DNA of 64,000 nt from Paracoccus sp. (in: a-proteobacteria) (GCF_030538755.1 NZ_JAUNTJ010000008.1:59793-123792); one strand, 5' to 3'. Shown: positions 39,615 to 53,064, counted from the first letter of the stretch. Numbers and translations: made by a program. The notes: generated by a model from the sequence alone, not told the origin.

Positions 39615-39637
39615 GAGGTCGTCGGTAAAACGATCTC
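39615..39637 (+). promoter_or_regulatory. Hairpin in the flagellin 5' untranslated region
   Basis: GAGGTCGT and ACGATCTC form an 8-base stem (one G-U pair) with a 7-base loop, 91-113 bases upstream of the flagellin start. FlbT, encoded nearby, controls flagellin mRNA through its leader in Caulobacter, so this is a candidate target. Confidence 0.45.
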
Positions 39638-39727
39638 ACACAGCAAGTGAAGGGCATCAGCCCAGCCGGTCAGAAGGCCGTCATCTGAAACCGGGCCAAA
39701 ATGTGCCCAACCTAAAAGGAGGACAAT

Positions 39728-40570
39728 ATGTCCAGCATTCTGACCAACAACAGCGCCATCGTTGCCCTGCAAACCCTGAAGTCGATCAACTCGAATCTGA
39801 GCAAAACCCAGAACGAGATCTCGACCGGCAAATCCATTGCCACCGCCAAAGATAACGCCGCGATCTGGGGTGTTTCCAAGGTGATGGAAGGTGAAGTTGC
39901 CGCATTCAAAACCATCCAGAGCAACCTGAACGCCGCCGGGGCAGTTGTCAGCACGGCTCGTGTCGGTGCTGAAGACGTGGTCAATAGCCTGTCCGATATC
40001 AAGAAACTGGTATCGGGTGCAACCAGCGACCTGATGGATGAAGGAGCACGTGAAAAGACCACTCAGGAAATCAACCGTAAGCTTGAGCAGATCAAATCGA
40101 CCATCGACACCACGCAGATGAATGGTGTGAATATGCTGTCGAACGGTGATACCTTCAAATTCCTGGGCGGTGCGAACCACGGCGTCGAGGTCGGCGATGA
40201 CACGGGTCACTATATCACTGTTGCCGGTGTGAACCTGATTGATGAAATGGGTCTCGACTTTGATGCCGGTCTGGACATCAGCGACACTGCCAAAGCCGCC
40301 GAGGCGATGAAAGCCATTGATGATGCGCTGAATGCTGCCATCGTCGGTGCCGCGACGCTGGGTTCGACCGGCAAGCGGATCGAGGACCAGTCGAAACTGG
40401 TTTCGCAAATGGCTGACTCGCTGAATGTTGGTATTGGTGCGCTGGTTGACGCTGACATGGAAGAGGCGTCGGCGCGTCTTCAGGCCCTGCAAACCCAGCA
40501 GCAGCTGGGCATTCAGGCCCTGTCCATCGCCAACCAGGCGCCGCAGTCGATCCTGTCGCTGTTCCGTTAA
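39728..40570 (+). CDS. fliC: Flagellin
   Basis: The 280-residue filament protein has the conserved N-terminal (SILTNNSAIVALQTLKSINS, TQNEISTGKSIATAKDN) and C-terminal (GALVDADMEEASARLQALQT, IANQAPQSILSLFR) helices that pack the filament core. The variable centre is short, as in alphaproteobacterial flagellins. A strong AGGAGG lies 7 bases before the ATG. Codon use is less GC-biased than its neighbours, as expected for a highly expressed gene. It is the only flagellin in the window and is followed by its regulators flaF and flbT. Confidence 0.97.
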   Translation: MSSILTNNSAIVALQTLKSINSNLSKTQNEISTGKSIATAKDNAAIWGVSKVMEGEVAAFKTIQSNLNAAGAVVSTARVGAEDVVNSLSDIKKLVSGATSDLMDEGAREKTTQEINRKLEQIKSTIDTTQMNGVNMLSNGDTFKFLGGANHGVEVGDDTGHYITVAGVNLIDEMGLDFDAGLDISDTAKAAEAMKAIDDALNAAIVGAATLGSTGKRIEDQSKLVSQMADSLNVGIGALVDADMEEASARLQALQTQQQLGIQALSIANQAPQSILSLFR

Positions 40571-40579
40571 TGAACGTGG

Positions 40580-40600
40580 GGGCGCCCCGCGCGGGCGCCC
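40580..40600 (+). terminator. Hairpin after flagellin
   Basis: GGGCGCCC-CGCGC-GGGCGCCC forms a perfect 8-base stem 10 bases after the flagellin stop. With no U tract, it more likely stabilises the abundant flagellin message and limits read-through to flaF than fully terminates. Confidence 0.6.
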
Positions 40601-40641
40601 TGCACACCCTGACCTTATCCTAGAAATCGGGAAGTAAGACC

Positions 40642-41010
40642 TTGAACGCGGTTACGCCAATGAACGCCCATGCCCCTTACGGATCGCACACCGTCCGCAC
40701 CGCCAAAGACAGCGAATACGATGTTTTTGCCCGCGTGACGCGCATGTTGCGCCAATCTGCCCAAGATGGCAACGCGGCAGACAGCATCCACGCCGTCCAA
40801 AAGAACAACGAACTCTGGACTATTCTGGCAGCCGATCTGGCCCATCCGCACAACGGCTTGCCTGATGAGGTCAAGGCCGGTCTGATTTCACTGTCCATAT
40901 TCAGCGTCCGCCATGGTCACGCCGTCATGAATGGCATGGCAACCGTTGACGCCCTGATCGACGTCAACCTGTCCGTCATGAAGGGCCTGCGTGGCGAGGT
41001 GGCGGCATGA
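40642..41010 (+). CDS. flaF: Flagellar biosynthesis regulator FlaF
   Basis: FlaF is needed for flagellin synthesis and export in alphaproteobacteria, opposing FlbT. The family core is visible: SEYDVFARVTRML, ELWTILAADLAHPHNGLP and ISLSIFSVRHGHAVM. The chosen start is a TTG at 40642 (122 residues) with GGGAAG upstream; an ATG at 40660 gives a shorter protein without a clear ribosome site. The stop overlaps flbT (ATGA). Confidence 0.92.
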   Translation: MNAVTPMNAHAPYGSHTVRTAKDSEYDVFARVTRMLRQSAQDGNAADSIHAVQKNNELWTILAADLAHPHNGLPDEVKAGLISLSIFSVRHGHAVMNGMATVDALIDVNLSVMKGLRGEVAA

Positions 41011-41411
41011 GCGGTCTGGTCATCAAGCTGGCCCCCAATGAGCGGGTGCTGATTAACGGCGCTGTTATCGAAAACGGTGACCGACGGTCCAAAATTGCCA
41101 TCAAGACGCCAAACACACATGTGCTGCGCCTGAAAGATGCCATTCACCCTGAAAATGTGAACACGCCCGTGTCCCGTGTTTGTTATGTCGCCCAATTGAT
41201 CCTGTCGGGCGATGCCGAACCCGATCAGGGCAAACATCAACTGCTGCGCGGCATCGAACAACTGACGCAAGTGTTCGAAGATCGCGACAGCCGCAACCTG
41301 CTGAACGACGCGACGCATTTCGTGGTCGAAGGCAACACATATCAAGCCCTGCGCCGGCTGCGCGATCTGCTGCCGCGTGAAGCACGGCTGATGGCGTCGA
41401 GGGTGCAGTAA
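41007..41411 (+). CDS. flbT: Flagellin synthesis repressor FlbT
   Basis: The 134-residue protein is a post-transcriptional regulator. In Caulobacter FlbT binds the flagellin mRNA leader and promotes its decay until hook assembly is complete. Family motifs include LVIKLAPNERVLINGAVI, then GDRRSKIAIKT, the RVCYVAQLIL helix and ALRRLRDLLPRE. It overlaps flaF upstream and the DUF1217 gene downstream (TAATG), so all three are co-translated. Confidence 0.95.
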   Translation: MSGLVIKLAPNERVLINGAVIENGDRRSKIAIKTPNTHVLRLKDAIHPENVNTPVSRVCYVAQLILSGDAEPDQGKHQLLRGIEQLTQVFEDRDSRNLLNDATHFVVEGNTYQALRRLRDLLPREARLMASRVQ

Positions 41412-42199
41412 TGTCTCAGATCGCCCTTGGCCTGGGGGGTATTGCGGGCTGGAATGTGCTGAAACGCACCTCGGCCCAGCAAAAGCAGATGATTGCCAAT
41501 GATCCCACGGTCAGCCGGAACAGCGCGTATTTTCGTGAAAATATCGCCAAGGTTCAGTCCGCGGGCGATCTGGTCAAGGACTATCGGTTGCTGAGCGTCG
41601 CACTGGGGGCTTTTGGCCTTGAAGGTGAAATCGGCAGCAAAGCCTTTATTCAGAAGGTTCTGGAATCAGATTTGTCGGACAAACAGTCCCTGGTGAACCG
41701 GCTGTCCGACAAGCGTTTCCTGAACCTTGCCGAGGCCTTCAACTATAATGAAGGCGCGGACGAGGTTCAGTCTCAGGGCTTTGGCGACAAGCTGGTCAGC
41801 CAGTTCATCGACCGCGAGCTGGAACGCCGTGTCGGGCAGACGGATGAATCCATGCGCCTTGCACTGAACGCTCAACGCGAACTTGCGATCTTTGCCGAAC
41901 GTGACACCAAGGACACAACCTTGTGGTACGAGGTTCTGGGAAACCCGCCGCTGCGCAGGGTGTTTGAAGGCGCGTTCGGCTTTTCTTCTAGCAGTTTTGG
42001 GAAAATTCCGGTCGAACGCCAGATGACGATGATGAAGGATCGCGCTGAACGCATGTTCGGATCGGAACCCTTCAAGGCATTCGGAACCGAAGAAGGCATG
42101 GAAAAGCTGGTGCGAACCTATCTGGCAAGATCGCAGCTTCAGGAAGGCTCAACTGCCCAGAACGCATACAGCGCCGCGCTTACGCTGTTGTCGCGCTGA
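41411..42199 (+). CDS. DUF1217 domain-containing flagellar-region protein
   Basis: The 262-residue protein belongs to the DUF1217 family found in alphaproteobacterial flagellar clusters. It has the family features DLVKDYRLLSVALGAFGLEG, an FNYNEG turn, and LWYEVLGNPPLRRVFEGAFG. There is no signal peptide; it is mostly helical and probably a substrate or chaperone of the flagellar export system. Its exact role is not established. It ends the flagellin-flaF-flbT unit. Confidence 0.88.
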   Translation: MSQIALGLGGIAGWNVLKRTSAQQKQMIANDPTVSRNSAYFRENIAKVQSAGDLVKDYRLLSVALGAFGLEGEIGSKAFIQKVLESDLSDKQSLVNRLSDKRFLNLAEAFNYNEGADEVQSQGFGDKLVSQFIDRELERRVGQTDESMRLALNAQRELAIFAERDTKDTTLWYEVLGNPPLRRVFEGAFGFSSSSFGKIPVERQMTMMKDRAERMFGSEPFKAFGTEEGMEKLVRTYLARSQLQEGSTAQNAYSAALTLLSR

Positions 42200-42360
42200 T
42201 GGCCGAGCCTGTTTGCGGACAAAACGCATGGTGGGGGCGGTGCCGTGACAAGGAAATCGGCCCTGACCACGCGATGCCAGACACAGCGACCTTGCGTCGC
42301 CGCCCTGCTTGGCTATAACCTCGGACGATTTGCGCCGATCACAACAGCGGGGATGCGACC

Positions 42361-45699
<3,339 letters not shown>

Positions 45700-45743
45700 C
45701 GCCGCATCGGCGCGGCGGGGCGGATCACCCGATCCAACGCAAA

Positions 45744-45772
45744 GGGCGGCGCATCATCGCGCCGCCCCTTTT
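45744..45772 (+). terminator. Intrinsic terminator of carB
   Basis: GGGCGGCGC-ATCATC-GCGCCGCCC is a perfect 9-base stem followed by CTTTTCGTT, 45 bases after the carB stop. Confidence 0.92.
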
Positions 45773-45843
45773 CGTTCGTTATCTGGTTCAGGTTTTGGCG
45801 GTGGCCAGCGCACCGATACCTGTCATTATCAGCTACGCTCTGG

Positions 45844-45880
45844 CAGGCAGCGGTGTCGGGGGCGGCAGGTCCGCTGCCTG
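45844..45880 (-). terminator. Inverted repeat after thiQ
   Basis: CAGGCAGCGG and CCGCTGCCTG form a perfect 10-base stem with a 17-base GC-rich loop, 82 bases after the thiQ stop. No U run follows, so it is only a possible end of the thi transcript. The rest of 45773-45961 holds no gene that I can see. Confidence 0.4.
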
Positions 45881-45961
45881 ACTGATGGCACCACAAAGGT
45901 CGATGAGCCGCGTTGTTATATATGACGGATCAGCGGGTTGGCCACGCGCGCGGGGCTGTCG

Positions 45962-46654
45962 TCAGCCCAGATAATCGCGCAGGCCAGGGGGCGGGTTGTC
46001 CAGCAGCGGCGCGGTGGGCACGGGCGGATGGGCGCGCCCGTCCTGAACCAGCAGCGTTTCCGGGGCAAAGGCGCGGGCATCGGCGGGGTCATGCGTGACC
46101 ATCAGCACGGTGGCGCCGGTGTCGGCGGCGATTTCGGCCAGCAGGCCCAGCATTTCGGCCTTGAGCGCCGGACCAAGCGCGCCAAAGGGTTCATCCAGCA
46201 GCAGGATGGGCCGCGCGCGCAGCAGAACGCGGGCCAGCGCGACCCGGCTTTGCTGCCCGCCCGACAGTTGTGCGGGGCGGCGGCTTTCCATGCCCGACAG
46301 GCCGACACGGCCAAGGGCGTTGCTGACGGCGGTCTTTTGATCGCGGCTCAGCCTCAGGTCGGGGCGCAGGCCAAGGCCGGTGTTTTGCGCCACGCTCAGG
46401 TGCGGGAACAGGTTCTGGTCCTGAAACAGGATCGACATCGGGCGCTGGCCCGGCGCGATGGGGGCCAGATCGCGCCCTTCCCACAGCACCGCGCCCTGAT
46501 CGGGGCGCAGGAATCCGGCGATCAGCGACAGCAGCGTGGACTTGCCCGAACCGGACGGCCCGATCACTGCCACCCGCGCGCCGGGGGTGATGCTGAAATC
46601 GGCGCTTAGCCGGAAATCGCCAAGGGTGACGGCAACCTGTTGAAACTCAAGCAT
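45962..46654 (-). CDS. thiQ: Thiamine ABC transporter ATP-binding protein
   Basis: The 230-residue ATPase powers the thiamine/thiamine-phosphate importer. Walker A is GPSGSGKSTLLSLI, the signature LSGGQQSRVALAR and Walker B ILLLDEPFGAL; the Q-loop reads LFQDQNLFPHLS, as in ThiQ. It overlaps the end of thiP by 8 bases. The assignment rests on the operon and its TPP riboswitch as well as the sequence. Confidence 0.95.
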   Translation of the reverse strand: MLEFQQVAVTLGDFRLSADFSITPGARVAVIGPSGSGKSTLLSLIAGFLRPDQGAVLWEGRDLAPIAPGQRPMSILFQDQNLFPHLSVAQNTGLGLRPDLRLSRDQKTAVSNALGRVGLSGMESRRPAQLSGGQQSRVALARVLLRARPILLLDEPFGALGPALKAEMLGLLAEIAADTGATVLMVTHDPADARAFAPETLLVQDGRAHPPVPTAPLLDNPPPGLRDYLG

Positions 46655-48197
46655 TCAGCCGCCCTCCCCTGTCAAATACGAAAAACAGTGCAAAGCTGAT
46701 GCCCATCAGCAGCACCGCGCAGGCCGCCGCATCCGCCAGCCGATAGGTGGACATCAACTGATACAGCATCAGCGGCAGTGTGGCGCGCCCGGCATCGGCG
46801 AACAGCGCGATCACCCCCAGATCCCCCATCGCCAGCGCCGCCGCCAGCCCGCCCGCAAAGCCCAGCGGTCGCGCCAGTCGCGGCAGCACCAGCAGCCGCA
46901 GCCGCGCAAAGCCGCGCAGGTCCAGCGATGCCGCCAGCCGCCCGTAATCGGCCTGCAAGGCGCGCGTGGCCGGGATCAGCGCGCGCAGGGCAAAGGGCAG
47001 CGCCATGATCGCATTGATCGCCACCGTCACCGGCAGCGCGATCTGCCCCGGCGTCACCCAGGGCCGCAGGATCAGGAATAGCCCCGTGCCCAGCACCAGC
47101 GGCGAGGCGACGATGGGCAGCATCCCTGCCCCCTCGACCCAGCGGCCTTTGCGCCGGACGGTGGCCAGCGCAATCATCAGCGCCAGTGCCAGCGTGGCGG
47201 CGGCCGAGATCAGCGCCATCGTGACCGAGCGTCCCGCCGCCACCCAGACCTGATCGGGCAGGGCGGGGATGCGCGGCAGGCCGGTGGCGATGACGCTGGC
47301 CATCGGCAGGATCAGAAAGGCCGCCGCCGCCATGATCGCCAGCGCGTCAGCGATGCGCCGCCAGCCGCCCGGCCCGGCCATCTGCGCGCGCCCGTCCATA
47401 CCTGCCCCAAAGGCGGCAGGCATGGCGACAAAGGCCGCCAGCACCATCGCGCCCACCGACAGCGCCACCTGCACCAGCCCCAGCGCCGCAGCCCGGCCCA
47501 GATCGAAATCAAAGCGGAACGCCTGATAGATCGCCAGTTCGACCGTGGTGGCGCGCGGCCCTCCGCCAAGGGCCAGCGCCACGGCGAACGAGGTCAGGCA
47601 GACCAGAAACACCGCCAGCCAGACGCCCGGCAGCACCTCGCGCAGCATCGGGCGCTCAAGATGGCGGGCGATGTCGCGGGGGGCAAAGCCAAGGCTGGCG
47701 GCCAGACGGAACCGCTCGGCCGGGATGGCTTGCCAGCCGTGCAGCACCAGCCGCACCGACAGCGGCAGGTTAAAGAACACATGCGCCAGAATGACCCCCT
47801 GCCAGCCATAGATGCTGACGGTTGGCAGCCCGGCCCACGTCAGCGCCGCATTCGCCATGCCATTGCGCCCGAACACCGCGACCAGCCCCATGATCGCCAC
47901 GATCACCGGCAGGATGAACGGCGCCCCCAGCAGCGTGACCAGCCCCGCGCGCCCCGGAAAATCGCGCCGCGCCAAAGCCTTGGCGACCGGCACTGCCAGC
48001 ACTGCGGACAGCGTGGCCGACAGCGCCGCCTGCCACAGCGTGAACCGCACCGCCGCCCAGTCCCACGGGCCAAGCCGCGTCAGCCCGCCCGCCTGCCACG
48101 CCACGGCCCCCAGCGTGCCAAGGATCAGCGCCGCCAGCGATGCGGCGGCAATGACCCCCGGCCAGCCGGGCCTTAGCGCGACAGCGCCGTCAGCCAT
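46647..48197 (-). CDS. thiP: Thiamine ABC transporter permease
   Basis: The 516-residue protein is a tandem permease with two six-helix halves, as in ThiP and the FbpB class. About 12 hydrophobic helices are visible, with EAA-loop-like segments in each half (AASLGFAPRDIARHLERP in the first and AASLDLRGFARLRLLVLP in the second). It overlaps thiB by 25 bases and thiQ by 8, so the three are tightly coupled. Confidence 0.95.
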   Translation of the reverse strand: MADGAVALRPGWPGVIAAASLAALILGTLGAVAWQAGGLTRLGPWDWAAVRFTLWQAALSATLSAVLAVPVAKALARRDFPGRAGLVTLLGAPFILPVIVAIMGLVAVFGRNGMANAALTWAGLPTVSIYGWQGVILAHVFFNLPLSVRLVLHGWQAIPAERFRLAASLGFAPRDIARHLERPMLREVLPGVWLAVFLVCLTSFAVALALGGGPRATTVELAIYQAFRFDFDLGRAAALGLVQVALSVGAMVLAAFVAMPAAFGAGMDGRAQMAGPGGWRRIADALAIMAAAAFLILPMASVIATGLPRIPALPDQVWVAAGRSVTMALISAAATLALALMIALATVRRKGRWVEGAGMLPIVASPLVLGTGLFLILRPWVTPGQIALPVTVAINAIMALPFALRALIPATRALQADYGRLAASLDLRGFARLRLLVLPRLARPLGFAGGLAAALAMGDLGVIALFADAGRATLPLMLYQLMSTYRLADAAACAVLLMGISFALFFVFDRGGRLNA

Positions 48198-49150
48198 TCG
48201 TTCAGCGCGGGCTGGCGCAGGGTTTCAGCCTCGGATTCGGAATAGAACAGTGTCTTTTCGGGGCGCGGCAGATCGCGCATCACTTGCGGCCATTCCTCAT
48301 CGGGCAGTTTCACCGGCAGCGACCAGTTGGCCAGCGGGATCACGCGCTGAAATTCCGGCGTCAGAATCCAGTCCATGAATTGCTGCGCCAGTTCCGGCTG
48401 ATCGGTCCCTGCGACCTTGGCCGCCAGTTCGGCCATGAAATAATGCCCCTCGGGGAAGATGGCGGCGTGTTTGGTCGTGTCGTCCTCGGCTGCGATGTGA
48501 TAGGCGGGCGAGGTGGTGTAGGACAGCACCATATCTGCCTCGCCATCGGAAAACATGCCGTAGGATTCCGACCAGTCCCTGGTCACGGTCAGGATTTTCG
48601 GGGCAAGTTTGCGCCACGCTTCTTCGGCCTGATCGCCGTAAACCGCCTTGACCCACAGCAGCAGCGCCAGCCCGGAAATCGAGGCGCGCGGGTCTTGAAT
48701 GACGATCTTCAGATCGTCGGGCGCGTCCAGCAACTCGGCAAAGCTGGCGGGCGGGTTTTCCAGCCGGGTTTCGTCATAGATAAAGGCGGTTTCGCCCCAG
48801 TTATAGGGCAGGAAAATCTCGTCCGTCCATTCAACCGGCAGGTTCAGCGCGCTGGTATCCTGACCGTGGGGCGCGAAAATCCCGGCTTCACGCGCGCGCA
48901 TGGTGTTGTCGGTGTTCAGCCCGAACACGATGTCGGCCTGGGTCCGCGCGCCCTCCATCAGGATGCGGGGCAGCAGGTCGCCCGCAACGAATTGCAGGTC
49001 GCAGTTGCAGAATTTTTCGAATTCTTCCTCGATCCTTGGCCCCGGCCCCCATTCCGAGGTGATGTAATCGCCGGCATAGATCGTCAGCACGGGTTTGTCC
49101 TGCGCGGCCGCGGGCGCGGCGATCAGGGCGGCCAGAACGGCATATTTCAT
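48173..49150 (-). CDS. thiB: Thiamine-binding periplasmic protein
   Basis: The 325-residue binding protein delivers thiamine, TMP or TPP to ThiPQ. A short signal peptide ends PAAAQ; the mature part has the ThiB-type segments VLTIYAGDYITSEWGPGP and DIVFGLNTDN, and the SYTTSPAYH ligand-site region. GGAGGA lies before the ATG. A TPP riboswitch upstream shows that the operon responds to intracellular TPP. Confidence 0.95.
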   Translation of the reverse strand: MKYAVLAALIAAPAAAQDKPVLTIYAGDYITSEWGPGPRIEEEFEKFCNCDLQFVAGDLLPRILMEGARTQADIVFGLNTDNTMRAREAGIFAPHGQDTSALNLPVEWTDEIFLPYNWGETAFIYDETRLENPPASFAELLDAPDDLKIVIQDPRASISGLALLLWVKAVYGDQAEEAWRKLAPKILTVTRDWSESYGMFSDGEADMVLSYTTSPAYHIAAEDDTTKHAAIFPEGHYFMAELAAKVAGTDQPELAQQFMDWILTPEFQRVIPLANWSLPVKLPDEEWPQVMRDLPRPEKTLFYSESEAETLRQPALNEWLTALSR

Positions 49151-49170
49151 CGCTTGTCCTCCATCTTAAG

Positions 49171-49197
49171 GGTTTCGAAAGAAAGGACAGCGAAACC
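49171..49197 (-). promoter_or_regulatory. Probable riboswitch expression-platform hairpin
   Basis: On the minus-strand RNA, GGUUUCG and CGAAACC form a perfect 7-base inverted repeat around a 13-base loop. It begins at the 3' edge of the aptamer and ends 20 bases before the thiB start. Its overlap with the aptamer end makes it a candidate switching helix. Confidence 0.5.
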
Positions 49198-49275
49198 TTC
49201 CCTCCGCCGGGGTCAACCGGATCAGGTTCAACGGGTTCGCGTGACGCATCTCAGCCGCAAGGGCACCCCGAGGTG
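49193..49275 (-). promoter_or_regulatory. TPP riboswitch (thi box) upstream of thiBPQ
   Basis: The minus-strand leader contains the conserved aptamer blocks in order: CGGGGUGC, the pyrimidine-sensing CUGAGAUG, ACCCGUUGAACCUGAUCCGG for the diphosphate arm, and GGCGGAGGGAAGG closing P1. Binding of TPP is expected to switch off thiamine import. The boundaries are approximate to about 10 bases. Confidence 0.95.
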
Positions 49276-49327
49276 GCACCAAATGTAGGGATTTCCCCCC
49301 CCGGCGCAAGCGGTTAGAAACCAGGGC

Positions 49328-51967
49328 ATGAGCGATCAACCGACCCCCATGATGGCGCAATATCTGGCGATCCGGGATGCCAACCCCGGCGCGCTGCTGT
49401 TCTATCGTATGGGCGATTTCTACGAGATGTTCTTTGACGATGCCGTGGCGGCGGCGGCGGCGCTGGATATTGCGCTGACGCAACGCGGCACGCATCAGGG
49501 CCAGCCTATTCCGATGTGCGGCGTGCCGGTGCATTCCGCCGAAGGATACCTGCTGGCGCTGATCCGCAAAGGGTTCCGCGTCGCCATCGCCGAACAGCTG
49601 GAAGACCCGGCCGAGGCGAAAAAGCGCGGCTCGAAATCGGTCGTGGCCCGCGATGTGGTGCGGCTGGTCACGCCCGGCACCCTGACCGAGGAATCGCTGC
49701 TGGAAGCGCGGCGGCACAATTATCTGGCCGCATTCGCGCAGGTGCGCGATGAATCGGCGCTGGCCTGGGTCGATATGTCTACCGGCGCGCTGCGGGTGAT
49801 GGATTGCCCGCCCGCGCGGCTGGCCCCGGAACTGGCGCGGCTGGCCCCGCGCGAGGTGCTGGCGGTCGATGGCTCGGGTCTGGACGACCTTGCCGCCGAG
49901 GTTGGCGCGGCGCTGACCGACCGCCCGGCGGGCGCGTTCGACAGTGCTGCCGGGGCACGGCGGCTGTGCGCGCTGTTTCAGGTGGAAACGCTGGACGGGT
50001 TCGGGGCCTTTGGCCGGGCGGAACTGTCGGCCATGGGGGCGATTGCCGATTATCTGGACCTGACGCAGCGCGGAAAACTGCCGCTGATCCGCCCGCCGGT
50101 GCGGGAACAGGCCAGCGGCGCGATGCAGATCGACGCCGCCACCCGCCGCAATCTGGAACTGACGCAGGCGCTGTCGGGCGGGCGCGAGGGGTCGCTGCTG
50201 GCGGCGATCGACCGCACGGTGACGGCGGCGGGGGCGCGTTTGCTGGAACGGCGGATCAGCGCGCCAAGCCGCGATCTGTCGGTGATCCGCGCGCGCCATG
50301 ATGCCGTCGGCGCCCTGGCCGAGGATGCGCGGCTGGCGACAGATTTGCGCGCCGATCTGGGCCGGGTGCCCGACATCGACCGTGCCTTGTCGCGGCTGGC
50401 GCTGGATCGGGGCGGGCCGCGCGATCTGGCGGCGATCCGCGCCGGGCTGACGCAGGCTGCCGCGATTGCCGCGCGCCTGCCGGGTGATGCGCCGCAGGTG
50501 CTGACCGACGCCGCGCGCGACCTGCGCGGCCATGACGATCTGACCACGCTGCTGGATGATGCGCTGGTGGCCGAGCCGCCCTTGCTGGCGCGCGATGGCG
50601 GATTTGTGGCGGCGGGCTATGACGACGATCTGGACGCGACCCGCCGCCTGCGCGACGAAGGCCGTGGCGTGATCGCCGGGATGCAGGCCGATTATGCGGC
50701 GATGGCCGGGGTGCCCAGCCTCAAGATCAAACATAACAACGTGCTGGGCTATTTCATTGAAACTACCGCCACCCATGCTGAAAAGATGCTGGCCCCGCCC
50801 CTGAACGAGACGTTTATCCATCGCCAGACCACCGCCAATCAGATCCGCTTTACCACGGTGGAGCTGTCGGAACTGGAAACCCGCATCCTGAACGCCCGCG
50901 ACCGCGCGCTGGAAATCGAGCGCGGTATCTTTGCCATGCTGCGCGATGCTGTGCTGGATCGCGCCGGGCCGGTTGGCGCGGCGGCGCGGGCGCTGGCGGA
51001 AATCGACCTGACGGCGGCTTTTGCCGATCTGGCTTTGGCCGAGGGCTGGACCCGTCCCCGCGTCGATGACAGCCGTGCCTTTGCCATTCAGGGCGGGCGG
51101 CATCCGGTGGTCGAACGCGCCCTGCGCCGCAAGGGCGAGGCGTTCGTGGCCAATGACTGCGACCTGACGGCGGGGGCGACCCCCGCGATCTGGCTGCTGA
51201 CCGGGCCGAACATGGCCGGTAAATCGACCTTTCTGCGGCAGAATGCGCTGATTGCGGTGCTGGCGCAGGCGGGGGCCTTTGTTCCGGCGCGGGATGCGCG
51301 GATCGGGCTGGTCAGCCAGTTGTTCAGCCGCGTGGGTGCCGCCGATGATCTGGCGCGCGGCCGTTCGACCTTTATGGTCGAGATGGTCGAAACGGCGGCG
51401 ATTCTGAATCAGGCCGATGACCGCGCTTTGGTCATTCTGGATGAAATCGGCCGCGGCACGGCAACCTGGGACGGGTTGTCCATCGCCTGGGCCGTGATGG
51501 AGCATCTGCACGGCGTCAACCGCTGCCGCGCGCTGTTTGCGACGCATTATCACGAAATGACCGCCCTGACCGCGCGGCTGGACGGGGTGGAAAACGCCAC
51601 CGTTTCGGTGCGCGAATGGGAAGGCGAGGTGATTTTCCTGCATGAGGTGCGGCGCGGGGCCGCCGACCGCAGCTATGGCGTGCAGGTGGCGCGGCTGGCC
51701 GGTCTGCCCGCCGCCGTCGTCGCCCGCGCCCGCGAGGTGCTGGACGCGCTGGAATCGGGCGAGCGTGAGGGCGCGTCGCGCCCCGCCGCGCTGATCGACG
51801 ATCTGCCGCTGTTCCGCGCCGCTCCGCCTGCGCCTGTGGCCCCGGCAAAGGTCAAGGAATCGCCATTGGAATCGCGTATGAAAGACGTGCATCCCGACCG
51901 CCTGACCCCGCGCGAGGCGCTGGACCTGATCTATGACCTGAAAGCCATGACCGAGGATACGCCATGA
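49328..51967 (+). CDS. mutS: DNA mismatch repair protein MutS
   Basis: The 879-residue protein recognises mismatches and small loops. The mismatch-binding Phe-X-Glu motif is present as FYEMFFDDA near residue 35. The C-terminal ATPase has Walker [14 protein letters not shown], Walker [12 protein letters not shown] with [11 protein letters not shown], and FATHYHEM. The lever/clamp region ([13 protein letters not shown]) is intact. It overlaps aroC by 4 bases. Confidence 0.98.
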   Translation: MSDQPTPMMAQYLAIRDANPGALLFYRMGDFYEMFFDDAVAAAAALDIALTQRGTHQGQPIPMCGVPVHSAEGYLLALIRKGFRVAIAEQLEDPAEAKKRGSKSVVARDVVRLVTPGTLTEESLLEARRHNYLAAFAQVRDESALAWVDMSTGALRVMDCPPARLAPELARLAPREVLAVDGSGLDDLAAEVGAALTDRPAGAFDSAAGARRLCALFQVETLDGFGAFGRAELSAMGAIADYLDLTQRGKLPLIRPPVREQASGAMQIDAATRRNLELTQALSGGREGSLLAAIDRTVTAAGARLLERRISAPSRDLSVIRARHDAVGALAEDARLATDLRADLGRVPDIDRALSRLALDRGGPRDLAAIRAGLTQAAAIAARLPGDAPQVLTDAARDLRGHDDLTTLLDDALVAEPPLLARDGGFVAAGYDDDLDATRRLRDEGRGVIAGMQADYAAMAGVPSLKIKHNNVLGYFIETTATHAEKMLAPPLNETFIHRQTTANQIRFTTVELSELETRILNARDRALEIERGIFAMLRDAVLDRAGPVGAAARALAEIDLTAAFADLALAEGWTRPRVDDSRAFAIQGGRHPVVERALRRKGEAFVANDCDLTAGATPAIWLLTGPNMAGKSTFLRQNALIAVLAQAGAFVPARDARIGLVSQLFSRVGAADDLARGRSTFMVEMVETAAILNQADDRALVILDEIGRGTATWDGLSIAWAVMEHLHGVNRCRALFATHYHEMTALTARLDGVENATVSVREWEGEVIFLHEVRRGAADRSYGVQVARLAGLPAAVVARAREVLDALESGEREGASRPAALIDDLPLFRAAPPAPVAPAKVKESPLESRMKDVHPDRLTPREALDLIYDLKAMTEDTP

Positions 51968-53064
51968 GCTATAACACCTTTGGCCGCGAATTTCGCGTGA
52001 CGACCTGGGGCGAAAGCCACGGCCCGGCGCTTGGCGCGACCGTCGATGGCACGCCCCCCGGCATCCCGCTGGACGAGGCATTCATCCAGCAGTTTCTGGA
52101 TCGCCGCCGCCCCGGCACCAGCAAACACACCACCCAGCGGCAAGAGGCCGACGCGGTGCGCATCCTCTCGGGCACATTCGAGGGCCGCACCACCGGCACG
52201 CCGATCCAGTTGATGATCGAAAACACCGACCAGCGGTCCAAGGATTACGGCGAGATCGCGCAGGCGTTCCGCCCCGGTCACGCCGACATCACCTATCATC
52301 AGAAATACGGGCTGCGCGATTATCGCGGCGGCGGGCGGTCATCCGCGCGCGAAACGGCGGCGCGGGTCGCGGCGGGCGGCGTGGCGCAGGCGGTGCTGCG
52401 GCAGATGCTGCCCGATCTGCGCATCACCGGCTATATGGTGCAGATGGGGGTGAAACATCTGGATCGCGCGCGTTTCAACGCCGCCGACATCACCGAAAAC
52501 CCGTTTTTCCTGCCCGATAACGTCGCCGCCGCCGAATGGGCCGATTATCTGGAAGCGATCCGTCTGAACCAGAACAGCGTCGGCGCCGCCATCGAGGTGC
52601 TGATTCAGGGCTGCCCGCCCGGCCTTGGCGCGCCGGTCTATGCCAAGCTGGATACCGATCTGGCCGCCGCGATGATGTCGATCAACGCCGTGAAAGGCGT
52701 CGAGATCGGCGAGGGAATGGCCGCTGCCGCCCTGACGGGCGTGGATAACGCCGATGAGATCCGCATGGGGCCGAACGGGCCGGAATACCTGTCGAACCAC
52801 GCGGGCGGAATCCTGGGCGGCATTTCCACCGGGCAGGATATTCTGGTGCGCTTTTCCATCAAACCGACCAGTTCGATCACCACGCCGCGCCGCTCGATCA
52901 CGCGCAAGGGCGAGGAAATCGACCTTATCACCAAGGGCCGCCACGATCCCTGCGTCGGCATCCGCGCCGTGCCCGTGGCCGAGGCGATGGCCGCCTGCGT
53001 GATTCTGGATCAGTTGCTGATGGACCGCGCCCAGACCGGCGGCGCGCGCGGCGCTATCGGCTGA
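51964..53064 (+). CDS. aroC: Chorismate synthase
   Basis: AroC converts 5-enolpyruvylshikimate-3-phosphate to chorismate with reduced FMN, the last common step to aromatic amino acids. Signature motifs are [32 protein letters not shown] with [18 protein letters not shown], and the C-terminal [17 protein letters not shown]. Length is 366 residues, as usual. It is translationally coupled to mutS (ATGA); I see no functional link beyond co-expression. Confidence 0.98.
   Translation: MSYNTFGREFRVTTWGESHGPALGATVDGTPPGIPLDEAFIQQFLDRRRPGTSKHTTQRQEADAVRILSGTFEGRTTGTPIQLMIENTDQRSKDYGEIAQAFRPGHADITYHQKYGLRDYRGGGRSSARETAARVAAGGVAQAVLRQMLPDLRITGYMVQMGVKHLDRARFNAADITENPFFLPDNVAAAEWADYLEAIRLNQNSVGAAIEVLIQGCPPGLGAPVYAKLDTDLAAAMMSINAVKGVEIGEGMAAAALTGVDNADEIRMGPNGPEYLSNHAGGILGGISTGQDILVRFSIKPTSSITTPRRSITRKGEEIDLITKGRHDPCVGIRAVPVAEAMAACVILDQLLMDRAQTGGARGAIG

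Noticed and set aside
49166-52081. A 971-residue frame antisense to mutS
   Set aside because: Shadow of mutS; it also runs through the TPP riboswitch region.
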